Assembly (NCBI RefSeq): GCF_000722875.1
Contig: NZ_JFHR01000038.1
Span: forward strand, 1-50,095
Length of the DNA: 50,095 bases
Reading direction: 5' to 3'
DNA from: Sphingobium chlorophenolicum
GTDB taxonomy: Bacteria > Pseudomonadota > Alphaproteobacteria > Sphingomonadales > Sphingomonadaceae
This document shows, one piece after another, positions 26,892 to 34,549 of this stretch (position 1 is the first letter of the stretch; each line of letters starts with the position of its first letter). Position numbers and translations under genes: made by a program. The notes under the pieces were generated by a model, which searched no databases, was not told the origin of the DNA, and saw nothing but the letters and a program-made list of their open reading frames with translations.

Positions 26892-28331
26892 TCAGCCTCT
26901 GGCGCCGGCCGCCGCCTTGCGGAAGGAAATGGTCTGCGGATTGGTATATTCAAGCAATCCGTCCGCGCCATTCTCTATTCCCACGCCCGACTGCTTGTGC
27001 CCGCCGAACGGGGTCCAGGGCATGATATATTGCGCCTCGTTGATCCAGACGGTGCCGGTTTCCAGCCGCGCCGCAATCTCCACCGCCCGGTCGACGTCGC
27101 CCGACCAGACCGACCCGGCCAGCCCATATTCGGACGCATTGGCCCGCGCCACCGCCTCGTCGACCGTGTCGAACTTCAACAGCGGCAGGACGGGGCCGAA
27201 CGCCTCCTCCTGCACCACGCGGCTGTCCTCCGGGGGATTGTCGACGATCGTCACCGGCAGGAAATAACCCTTGCCCTCCGGCACCTCGCCGCCGACCAGG
27301 AATTTGAGGCCGGACGATTTCGCATCCTCGATCAAATCCTTCACCCGCTCATATTGCACGCGGTTCTGGACCGGGCCCAGGTCCGTGCCCTGCTCCAGCC
27401 CGTTGCCCACCTTCATCTTGCGCGCCGTCTCGACCAGCGCCTGCGCCACCGCGTCATAGACGTCCTTGTGCACATACATGCGCTTGGTCGCGACGCAGAT
27501 CTGGCCGCTATTGCCGAACGCCGCCCAGAACAGCTTCTCCGCCACTTCCTTCACGTCGACGTCGGGCAGAACGATGGCCGCGTCGTTGCCGCCCAGTTCC
27601 AGCGTCAGCCGCTTCAGATTGGCGGACGCGCTTTCCATCACGCGCCGCCCGGTGGCGGTCGATCCGGTGAAGCTGACCTTGTCGATCCCCGGATGCGCCG
27701 TCAGCCAGGGGCCGAGCCGGTCGCCGCCGCTGACGACGTTGAACACGCCCGGCGGCAGATGCTCGCGCATCAGCTCCGCCAGCTTCAACATGGTCAGCGG
27801 CGTGAAGGGCGACGGCTTGACGACGATGGTGTTGCCGGTCAGCAGCGCCGGGGCGATCTTCCACACGCCCAGCAGCATCGGGAAATTCCAGGGCACGATG
27901 CCGCCGACGACGCCGATGGGGACATGCCGGGTTTCCGACCGCCGCTCCGCGCTGTCCTCATTGACGATCACCGGGATTTCCTGCTGCGACACGGTCTGGC
28001 ACCAGAAGGCCGCGCCCATGATCTCCTGCGCCGCCTTGTCGACGGGGCGGCCCTGCTCCAGCGTGAAGAGCCGGGCGAATTCCTGCGCATGGACGGCCAG
28101 CACCTCGGCGAATTTGGCGACGGCGGCGCGGCGCTGCGCCAGCGGCGTGGCGCGCCACGCGGGGAAGGCCCGGCGGGCCGCCTCGACCGCCTGGTCGAGT
28201 TGTTCGGCGGTGCAGTCCGGCACCTGGGCGACGACCTCTCCATTGGCCGGATTGACGACATCGATGGTGTCGGGCGCCGACACCCCCTTGCCGTCGATCG
28301 TCAGGGTGAAGTCGCCATCAAATCGTGCCAT
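26892..28331 (-). CDS. NAD(P)-dependent aldehyde dehydrogenase
   Basis: A 479-residue ALDH superfamily enzyme. Motifs: VPWNFPMLLGVWKIAPAL (oxyanion Asn), KPSPFTPLT (cofactor Lys), TGSTATGRRVM, LELGGNDAAIV (general base Glu), GNSGQICVATKR (nucleophile Cys), EEAFGPVLPLLKF and PFGGHKQSGVG. It oxidises an aldehyde to the acid, here probably the product of P450 hydroxylation plus an alcohol dehydrogenase not present in the window. First gene of the minus-strand ALDH-crotonase-SDR unit (27 bp to the next gene). The start at 28331 follows GAGGA; MREEDE upstream is an alternative. Confidence 0.95.
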   Translation of the reverse strand: MARFDGDFTLTIDGKGVSAPDTIDVVNPANGEVVAQVPDCTAEQLDQAVEAARRAFPAWRATPLAQRRAAVAKFAEVLAVHAQEFARLFTLEQGRPVDKAAQEIMGAAFWCQTVSQQEIPVIVNEDSAERRSETRHVPIGVVGGIVPWNFPMLLGVWKIAPALLTGNTIVVKPSPFTPLTMLKLAELMREHLPPGVFNVVSGGDRLGPWLTAHPGIDKVSFTGSTATGRRVMESASANLKRLTLELGGNDAAIVLPDVDVKEVAEKLFWAAFGNSGQICVATKRMYVHKDVYDAVAQALVETARKMKVGNGLEQGTDLGPVQNRVQYERVKDLIEDAKSSGLKFLVGGEVPEGKGYFLPVTIVDNPPEDSRVVQEEAFGPVLPLLKFDTVDEAVARANASEYGLAGSVWSGDVDRAVEIAARLETGTVWINEAQYIMPWTPFGGHKQSGVGIENGADGLLEYTNPQTISFRKAAAGARG

Positions 28332-28372
28332 CTCGTCCTCTTCCCTCATATGCGCCCCATCGGTCGGGCGGG

Positions 28373-28389
28373 TTTAATTACTTAATTGA
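28373..28389. promoter_or_regulatory. AT-rich operator-like site D upstream of aldehyde dehydrogenase
   Basis: TTTAATTACTTAATTGA, 42 bp before the ALDH start. Its reverse strand begins TCAATTAA like site C. Part of the 451-bp divergent region to thiolase, which also holds repeat copy 6 and site E and no other gene. Confidence 0.45.
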
Positions 28390-28502
28390 ATGATGCCGGT
28401 CAATTCATCCCGGAAGCTTTTCGCGACACCCCGGCTTCCGGCGCGGCGGGACGATCCGAACCCAGGCCGCGTGGTCGGGAAGTGGCCAATTGCGGACATT
28501 AA

Positions 28503-28642
28503 AATCCTCCCTACGCGCAGCGTGGGGAGGGGGACCGCCGCCGAAGGCGGTGGTGGAGGGGAAATGGCGTGACCTGCGTATCTTCCCCTCCACCACGCTA
28601 CGCGCGGTCCCCCTCCCCATCTCCCGATGGGGAGGAATAGGA
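28503..28642. repeat. Composite palindromic repeat, copy 6
   Basis: Full copy with end hairpin loop GCGCAGCG, inner stem CCGCCGAAGGCGG, arms GGTGGAGGGGAA and TTCCCCTCCACC, end hairpin CTCCCCATCTCCCGATGGGGAG. The flanks GCGGACATTAA and GGTCCGATTTCCACCCAAAA match copy 4. This is the only full copy in a divergent (promoter-promoter) gap. Confidence 0.85.
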
Positions 28643-28699
28643 TGGGTCCGATTTCCACCCAAAACCCCATCCGGCAAGTCCTGAATTTGCCCACGCCAC

Positions 28700-28723
28700 C
28701 TAATTCATTGTTCGATTGATTAG
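28700..28723. promoter_or_regulatory. AT-rich imperfect palindrome (site E) upstream of thiolase
   Basis: Begins CTAATTCATTG and ends CGATTGATTAG, an imperfect dyad with CTAAT/ATTAG ends. It includes GATTGATTA (28714-28722), shared with sites A and B. It is 60 bp upstream of the thiolase start, the best operator candidate of the set. Confidence 0.55.
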
Positions 28724-28782
28724 GTTTTTGAAGGATGATATCCCACCCTCCTGTCCCAGATCGAATTTAAAAGGGTTGCACA

Positions 28783-29946
28783 TTGGCTGAAGCATATATC
28801 GTTGCCGCGACGCGTACCGCCGGCGGTCGCCGGAATGGACGGCTGTCGGGCTGGCACCCGGCGGACCTGGGGGGCGCGATCCTCGATTCGCTGATCGCCC
28901 GCTCCGGCATCGACCCCGCCGCCGTGGAGGATGTGATCATGGGCTGCGTGACGCAGGCGGGCGAACAGTCGGGGCAGATCGGGCGCAGCGCCGTGCTCGC
29001 CTCCTCGCTTCCCGTCAGCGTCCCGGCCGTCACCATCGACCGCCAGTGCGGATCGTCGCAGCAGGCGATCCACTTCGCGGCGCAGGCGGTGATGTCCGGC
29101 GCGCAGGACGTCGTCATCGCCAGCGGCACGGAAAGCATGACGCGCGCGCCCATGGGCCTCTCCCGCGTGCCCGATTCCGGATACCGCCCCTGGAGCGAGA
29201 AGCTGTTGGCCCGCTTCGGCGTAAAGGGTTTCAGCCAGTTCCAAGGCGCGGAGATGATCGCGGCCAAATATGGCTTTAAGCGCGATGTGCTGGACGCCTA
29301 CGGCCTGGAAAGCCAGCGCCGCGCCGCCGCCGCGACCCGCGCGGATGCGTTCAGGGATGAAATCACCCCGCTGGAAATCGTGACCGCCGACGGCAGCCAT
29401 GAACTCCACACCGTGGATGAGGGCATCCGTTTCGACGCGACGGCGGAATCCATCGCCTCGGTCAAGCTGCTGGCCGAAAACGGCACGCTGACGGCGGCGA
29501 CATCCAGCCAGATCTGCGACGGCGCGTCGGGCGTGCTGATCGTGAATGAACGGGGCCTCAAGACCCATGGCCTGACCCCGCTCGCCCGCGTGCATTCCAT
29601 GACCGTGACCGCTGGCGACCCGGTGATCATGCTGGAGGAACCGATCCCCGCCACGCAACGCGCCCTGCAACGCGCAGGCATGAAGATCGAGGATATCGAC
29701 CTCTATGAGGTCAACGAAGCCTTCGCCCCCATCCCGCTCGCCTGGCTCCAGGCCATCGGCGCCGACCCGGCGAAGCTCAACGTCAATGGCGGCGCCATCG
29801 CGCTTGGCCATCCGCTGGGCGCATCGGGCACCAAGCTGATGACCACGCTGATCCACGCCCTGCGCGCAGGCGGCAAGCGCTACGGCCTCCAGACGATGTG
29901 CGAGGGCGGCGGCGTCGCCAACGTCACCATCGTAGAGGCGCTCTGA
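28783..29946 (+). CDS. Thiolase (acetyl-CoA C-acyltransferase family)
   Basis: A 387-residue thiolase. Nucleophile Cys89 in DRQCGSSQQAIH, NEAFAPIPLAW, catalytic His in GGAIALGHPLGASGT (about 343) and C-terminal Cys373 in the unusual MCEGGGVANVT, where CxGGG is expected. It starts with TTG: MAEAYIV at 28783 has AAGGG seven bases upstream and no ATG fits. It releases acetyl-CoA or propionyl-CoA at the end of the beta-oxidation cycle. It is followed after 13 bp by the acyl-CoA ligase, so they are co-transcribed. Confidence 0.94.
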   Translation: MAEAYIVAATRTAGGRRNGRLSGWHPADLGGAILDSLIARSGIDPAAVEDVIMGCVTQAGEQSGQIGRSAVLASSLPVSVPAVTIDRQCGSSQQAIHFAAQAVMSGAQDVVIASGTESMTRAPMGLSRVPDSGYRPWSEKLLARFGVKGFSQFQGAEMIAAKYGFKRDVLDAYGLESQRRAAAATRADAFRDEITPLEIVTADGSHELHTVDEGIRFDATAESIASVKLLAENGTLTAATSSQICDGASGVLIVNERGLKTHGLTPLARVHSMTVTAGDPVIMLEEPIPATQRALQRAGMKIEDIDLYEVNEAFAPIPLAWLQAIGADPAKLNVNGGAIALGHPLGASGTKLMTTLIHALRAGGKRYGLQTMCEGGGVANVTIVEAL

Positions 29947-29959
29947 CCCCGGAGAAGCC

Positions 29960-31492
29960 ATGCACCCTTCGATCCACGCCCGGTCGAACCCCGACAAGCC
30001 GGCCATCGTCCTGACGCCCGGCGGCCGGACGGTCACTTATGGCGAACTGGATGCGCGCTCCAACCAGGGCGCGCACCTGTTCCGCTCATTGGGGCTGAAA
30101 CCGGGCGACGCGATCGCCCTCTGCCTGGAAAACACGCCCGCCTTCCTGGAAATCGCCTGGGCCGCCCAGCGTTCGGGCCTTTATTTTGTCGCGGTCTCGA
30201 CCAAGCTCCAGGCCGATGAAGTCGCCTATATATTGACGGACAGCGGCGCGAAGCTGTTCGTCACCTCGGCCGCCATGGGCGATCTGCCCGGTCAGTTGCT
30301 GGCGCGGCGGCTCGACCTCATCCACTTCGCGCTGGGCGAAGCCATGGAGGGCTATCGCGATTTCCTGGCGGAGCGCGCGGCCCAACCCGCGACCCCGGTC
30401 GCAGACGAGCAGGCGGGTTTCGACATGCTCTATTCGTCCGGCACCACCGGACGGCCCAAGGGGATCAAGCCCCGCGCCATCGCCGGGGAGCCGATCACGA
30501 CGCCGGACCCGATGACCGTCGCGCTGGCGGAAACCTACGGCGCGACGGCGGACAGCGTCTATTTCGGCCCCGCGCCGCTCTATCACGCGGCGCCGCTGCG
30601 CACCTCCATGGCGGTGTCGCGGCTGGGCGGCACCGTGCTGCTCACCGAAAAATTCGATCCCGAAGCCGTGCTGGCGGCGATCCAGCATCATCGCGTCACC
30701 GTGGGCCAGTTCGTGCCCACGCATTTCATCCGCATGCTGAAGCTGCCGGAGGAGGTGCGCGCGCGCTACGACATATCCTCGCTCAAGACGGTGATCCACG
30801 CGGCCGCGCCCTGCCCCGTCCCGGTCAAGGAAGCGATGATGGAGTGGTTCGGGCCGATCATCTACGAATATTATAGCGGGACGGAGGGTAATGGCGGCAC
30901 CAGCATCACGCCGCAGGAATGGCTGACGCACAAAGGGTCGGTGGGCCGTCCCCGCACCATCGGGCTCCATATCTGCGACGAACAAGGCAGGGAGGTGCCG
31001 CCGCGCACCGAAGGCATGGTCTATTTTTCCGGCGGGCCAAGCTTCGAATATCATAACGACGCGGCAAAAACCCAGGAATCGCGCCATCCCAACGGCTGGA
31101 CCACATTGGGGGACATTGGCTGGGTCGATGAGGATGGCTATCTCTACCTGACCGACCGCAAGAGCTTCATGATCATCTCCGGCGGGGTCAACATCTACCC
31201 GCAGGAGATTGAGAATCTGCTCATCCTCCATCCCAGGGTGGCCGACGTCGCCGTCGTCGGCGCGCCGGACGAGGAAATGGGGGAAAAGGTCGTCGCCGTC
31301 GTCCAGCCGCTGGACTGGGCCGAGGCGAGCGACGCGCTGGCCGCCGACCTCATGGACTATGCCCGCGCCCATCTCAGCCATGTGAAGTCGCCGCGCCAGA
31401 TCGACTTCATGCGGGAACTGCCCCGCCACGCCACCGGCAAATTATATAAAAGGCTGATCCGCGACAGCTATTGGGCGGCGGCTAGGCCGTAA
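29960..31492 (+). CDS. Acyl-CoA synthetase (AMP-forming ligase)
   Basis: A 510-residue ANL-superfamily ligase. The P-loop YSSGTTGRPKGIK, A5-like EYYSGTEGNGG, A7/A8 GDIGWVDEDGYLYLTDRKSFMIISGG and the C-terminal acyl-adenylation Lys in HATGKLYKRL are intact. It activates the carboxylic acid made by the upstream oxidations as a CoA thioester. The last codons and the TAA stop lie in the MITE-like element: the insertion at CTAG (31482-31485) adds Arg-Pro-stop. Without the insert the frame would run about seven codons past that point to a TGA. All catalytic motifs precede the insertion, so activity should be unaffected. Confidence 0.94.
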   Translation: MHPSIHARSNPDKPAIVLTPGGRTVTYGELDARSNQGAHLFRSLGLKPGDAIALCLENTPAFLEIAWAAQRSGLYFVAVSTKLQADEVAYILTDSGAKLFVTSAAMGDLPGQLLARRLDLIHFALGEAMEGYRDFLAERAAQPATPVADEQAGFDMLYSSGTTGRPKGIKPRAIAGEPITTPDPMTVALAETYGATADSVYFGPAPLYHAAPLRTSMAVSRLGGTVLLTEKFDPEAVLAAIQHHRVTVGQFVPTHFIRMLKLPEEVRARYDISSLKTVIHAAAPCPVPVKEAMMEWFGPIIYEYYSGTEGNGGTSITPQEWLTHKGSVGRPRTIGLHICDEQGREVPPRTEGMVYFSGGPSFEYHNDAAKTQESRHPNGWTTLGDIGWVDEDGYLYLTDRKSFMIISGGVNIYPQEIENLLILHPRVADVAVVGAPDEEMGEKVVAVVQPLDWAEASDALAADLMDYARAHLSHVKSPRQIDFMRELPRHATGKLYKRLIRDSYWAAARP

Positions 31493-31745
31493 ACTCATAA
31501 ATGGCGCGTTCGAGGTTTGAGGCAAAAAGGCCCAGCACAAGGAGAGAGGGCGTAGGAATATGTCGATATTTATAGCCCTCTCGACGCCGGGATGGGCCTT
31601 TTTGGTCAAATCCGCAGGACGCCAAAATGGCTTCCATCTCGAACCGAAATGCGCTTGCAAAGGTGTCCCACCTTCGCGGCGCGCATTTCGGCCCGATATG
31701 TTCGCCATTTTGGCGCCTCGAACGCGCCATTTATGAGTTTACGGC
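31486..31745. mobile_element. MITE-like element with 30-bp perfect terminal inverted repeats
   Basis: A 260-bp non-coding element whose ends are perfect 30-bp inverted repeats (GCCGTAAACTCATAAATGGC... at 31486-31515, mirrored at 31716-31745), flanked on both sides by CTAG, a likely 4-bp target duplication (or TA within it). Inside are two further hairpins: AAAAAGGCCC/GGGCCTTTTT with AGAGGGC/GCCCTCT in the left half, and CGCCAAAATGG/CCATTTTGGCG with CGAAATGCGC/GCGCATTTCG in the right half. The whole could fold as a cruciform. CTAG duplications are known for some IS5-family elements, so a related transposase may have mobilised it. No transposase is present. It forms the 3' end of the ligase gene. 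Confidence 0.8.
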
Positions 31746-31796
31746 CTAGGGGGCAGGAACCGAAGGCTTCCTGACGGCAGCCGAATTTCCGATGGA

Positions 31797-31810
31797 TTGA
31801 GATAGATCAA
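31797..31810 (+). promoter_or_regulatory. FNR/FixK box upstream of hemN
   Basis: TTGAGATAGATCAA keeps the TTGA-N6-TCAA core. It is 36 bp before the hemN ATG, so the transcription start would lie close to the start codon. hemN is a classic FNR target. Confidence 0.75.
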
Positions 31811-31845
31811 GGCGCGGGCGCGCCCGGCATCCTACCCCCTTGCCG

Positions 31846-33153
31846 ATGTGGACCTATCACCCCGACCTGCTCGCCCGGCCCGTGCCGCGCTACACCAGCT
31901 ATCCCACCGCCGCGCAGTTTAGCGGCGACGTCGGCGCGGCGGAACTGGCCGCCCGGCTGGACGCCGTGGACCGGGAAGACGCCCTCTCCCTCTACGTCCA
32001 CATCCCCTATTGCCACGATATCTGCTGGTATTGCGGCTGCAACACCGGCGCGGCCAACCGGGTCCAGCGCCTCGCCGCCTATGTCGAATCGCTGGAGCGG
32101 GAGATCGCCACGGTCGCCGCCCGGCTGAACGGACGCGGCCGGGTGCGGCGCATCGCCTTCGGCGGCGGCAGCCCCAACAGCCTGCCGCTGGTCGATTTCG
32201 TCCGCCTGCTCCAGCAATTGCTGCTCTGCTTCGACGCGCATCATGCCGAATTGTCGGTCGAACTCGACCCCCGCCGCCTCGACGGGCAATGGATTTCGAC
32301 CATGGCCGCGATGGGCGTCGACCGCGTCAACCTGGGCCTCCAGACCTTCACCCCGCATGTGCAGGCGCGGATCGGCCGCATCCAGCCGCTCGACATGGTG
32401 GAACGCGCCGTCGACCAGCTTCGCGCCGCCGGAATCGCGACCGGCTTCGACCTGATGTACGGCCTGCCCGGCCAGACGCAGGACGACCTCGCCGCCACGC
32501 TGGAGGCCGCCGTCGCCATGCAGCCCGCCCGCATCGCCCTGTTCGGCTATGCCCATATGCCGCGCCTCCTCCCCCGCCAGCGCCGCATCGACGCCAGCGA
32601 TTTGCCCGATCTCGCCACCCGCTTCGCCATGGCGGCGCAGGGCCATGAGATGCTGACCGGCGCGGGCTATCAGGCGATCGGCTTCGACCATTTCGCCCTG
32701 CCCGACGACGGCATGGCCCGCGCTGCCCGCGAAGGCCGCCTGCGCCGCAATTTTCAGGGCTTCACCGACGATCCGGCGGACATATTGCTGGGCTTGGGCG
32801 CCAGCGCGATCAGCCAGTTTCCCGACCTCATCGTCCAGAATGAAAAGCAGGCAGGCCCATGGCGCGAATTGGCCGACGCCGGACGGCTGACCGCCACCCG
32901 CGGCACGCTCCGCACGGCGGAGGACCGCCGCCGCGGCCGCATCATCGAATCCCTGCTCTGCCAGGGCGAGGCGCATGTCGGCACGGCGCACCCCCTGCCC
33001 GACCTCAGCCGCTTCGAACGACTGGGCCTCGTCCGCATCAGCGAAGGCCGCATCGCCCTGACCCGCGACGCCCTGCCCTATGCCCGCAGCATCGCCGCCT
33101 GCTTCGACGCCTATATGGAACCGGCGGAAAGGCGCTTCAGCCATGCGGTCTAG
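31846..33153 (+). CDS. hemN: Oxygen-independent coproporphyrinogen III dehydrogenase
   Basis: A 435-residue radical-SAM enzyme of haem synthesis that decarboxylates coproporphyrinogen III without oxygen. The cluster motif C56-x3-C60-x2-C63 is in HIPYCHDICWYCGC, followed by the extra Cys typical of true HemN rather than HemW. SAM-binding GGGSPN replaces the usual GGGTPT. LYVHIPY and the N-terminal PRYTSYPTA, which in HemN contacts substrate, are present. The start ATG (MWTYHPD) at 31846 is preferred over TTG at 31840. An FNR box just upstream implies anaerobic induction, consistent with the nearby cbb3 operon and fnr. Confidence 0.93.
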   Translation: MWTYHPDLLARPVPRYTSYPTAAQFSGDVGAAELAARLDAVDREDALSLYVHIPYCHDICWYCGCNTGAANRVQRLAAYVESLEREIATVAARLNGRGRVRRIAFGGGSPNSLPLVDFVRLLQQLLLCFDAHHAELSVELDPRRLDGQWISTMAAMGVDRVNLGLQTFTPHVQARIGRIQPLDMVERAVDQLRAAGIATGFDLMYGLPGQTQDDLAATLEAAVAMQPARIALFGYAHMPRLLPRQRRIDASDLPDLATRFAMAAQGHEMLTGAGYQAIGFDHFALPDDGMARAAREGRLRRNFQGFTDDPADILLGLGASAISQFPDLIVQNEKQAGPWRELADAGRLTATRGTLRTAEDRRRGRIIESLLCQGEAHVGTAHPLPDLSRFERLGLVRISEGRIALTRDALPYARSIAACFDAYMEPAERRFSHAV

Positions 33154-33355
33154 CGCACTGGCATTCCTTGCCATCCTCCCGCTGACGGCGGTTCAGCCAC
33201 CCGCAGCCGCCGCCCAAAGCCCCTGGTATTGCGGCTCCGCCCCGCCCGGCTGGACGCCCCCCTGGCAACGCAAACCTGCCCCGGACGACAGGAAGATGGG
33301 CTGCCACCCGATCCTCTGCGACCGCAAGAAAGCACGCGCCGAAAGCGGCCGGTGA
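33143..33355 (+). CDS. Small secreted cysteine-containing protein, unknown function
   Basis: 70 residues. A clear signal peptide (SSALAFLAILPLTAVQPPAAAA, cleavage near AAA-QSP) precedes a ~48-residue mature part rich in Pro, Lys and Trp with three cysteines (WYCGSAPPGW, GCHPILCDRKK). The start lies inside the last codons of hemN, an 11-base overlap, so translation is probably coupled. I do not recognise a family. The reading frame and signal peptide are good evidence that it is real. It might be a periplasmic factor made under low oxygen with HemN; that is inference only. Confidence 0.65.
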   Translation: MRSSALAFLAILPLTAVQPPAAAAQSPWYCGSAPPGWTPPWQRKPAPDDRKMGCHPILCDRKKARAESGR

Positions 33356-33375
33356 CACGGCGCAACGCAAGACCC

Positions 33376-34464
33376 TCAAGCCAAAGCCAACACACTCGTC
33401 AAAATATTCCGCACCAGTTCCGCCTGCCCCCGCGCCCCGGTCTTGGCATAGATCTTCTTCGAATAATTCCGCGCCGTCTCCACCGTCAGCCCCAGATCGT
33501 CGGCCGCCTCGCCGATGGACATGCCCTGCGCGATGGCCCAGGCCAGCCGCGCCTCGCTGGGCAGCAGGCCGAACAGGTCGACCAACTGGTCGCACCGGTC
33601 CGCCTGCGACCATCGGTCGCCGCTGATATAGGCGATGGCGACCGGCGGCGACTGGGTGGACAGGGACCGGTCCTGAATCGGCCGCACCAGCATGTCGATC
33701 ATCGGATCGCGGCTGAGGTTGATCGCCTTGGGCCGCCCGTCCGCATCCTCCGCAAAGCCCTTGACCAGCGCGGTCAATTCCCGGTCCACCGCCGGGGACG
33801 CGGGCATCAGCCGGTCGTACCGCCCCCGCCGCAACACGCTCGACCGCTGGAAAAGCTGCTCCAGATGCGGCGTCATGTCGACGATGCGGCACCGCGCATC
33901 CAGCGTCAGCCAGCCGAAATTCAGCCGCCCGAACGCCTCCGACGTCACCGACGACCGGAATTTCTCCCGCTCGAACGCGACGAAGCTGCGCAGCGCGATG
34001 CGCAGATGCGGCACCAGCGCGGTCAGCAGCGCGCCGACCCCGGCCCCCACTTCCCGCCCGCCCGCGCAGCTCAACCAGGCATCCATCCCGCTCGGCTCCG
34101 TGACGCGGACCGACCGCATGTTGCTGATGCCCAACGGCTCCAGAAACTCGGCGCGATAGCCCTGCTGCACCGCGTCGCCGGGGTCGAGCAGTTCGTCCAG
34201 CGTATAGACGCGCGCCTCCCGCATCTGCCGGTACGGCAGGGGGTCGCGCCCATATTTTTCATTGAACAACCGGCCCAGATGCAGCGGCGTCGGCGGCCCG
34301 GCATAAAGTTCGACGATCCGTTCCTCATCCACCGGACGGAACGCCAGACTGGCATAGGGCGCCCCCGTCCGCGCCCGCAGCTTTTCCAGAAACCCGTGCC
34401 AAAGGGGTTGCTCGAACATACCCTCATGGAGGGCCGCCAATAATCCGCCATCGTCCAGTCGCAT
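33376..34464 (-). CDS. LuxR-family transcriptional regulator
   Basis: 362 residues with a C-terminal LuxR HTH (about 298-360): LLPSEARLAWAIAQGMSIGEAADDLGLTVETARNYSKKIYAKTG, where the pattern E-A-x-x-L, T-V-x-T and R-N-x-x-K-I fits GerE-type helices. The N-terminal ~290 residues may be a PAS-like sensor (FGWLTLDARCRIVDMTPHLEQLF); no autoinducer-domain signature or receiver Asp is obvious. It is convergent with the small secreted gene and divergent from cysD, with a perfect 16-bp palindrome in the shared 85-bp promoter region. Control of the cys genes or autoregulation are both possible. Confidence 0.85.
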   Translation of the reverse strand: MRLDDGGLLAALHEGMFEQPLWHGFLEKLRARTGAPYASLAFRPVDEERIVELYAGPPTPLHLGRLFNEKYGRDPLPYRQMREARVYTLDELLDPGDAVQQGYRAEFLEPLGISNMRSVRVTEPSGMDAWLSCAGGREVGAGVGALLTALVPHLRIALRSFVAFEREKFRSSVTSEAFGRLNFGWLTLDARCRIVDMTPHLEQLFQRSSVLRRGRYDRLMPASPAVDRELTALVKGFAEDADGRPKAINLSRDPMIDMLVRPIQDRSLSTQSPPVAIAYISGDRWSQADRCDQLVDLFGLLPSEARLAWAIAQGMSIGEAADDLGLTVETARNYSKKIYAKTGARGQAELVRNILTSVLALA

Positions 34465-34479
34465 GACTAATATGTATAT

Positions 34480-34495
34480 CCTCCCATATGGGAGG
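34480..34495. promoter_or_regulatory. Perfect 16-bp palindrome between luxR and cysD
   Basis: CCTCCCATATGGGAGG is a perfect dyad located 15 bp from the luxR start and 54 bp from the cysD start. A dimeric regulator site is the natural reading; it also contains a GGGAGG stretch that could pair with mRNA starts. Confidence 0.55.
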
Positions 34496-34549
34496 TCCAG
34501 CCCCCGCCCGCTTCTGCCATCAGGCCTTCAGGAAACAAGGCGGTGAACG

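Noticed and set aside
31482..31749. Intact insertion sequence
   Set aside because: The 260-bp element has inverted repeats but no transposase frame; at most a non-autonomous derivative.
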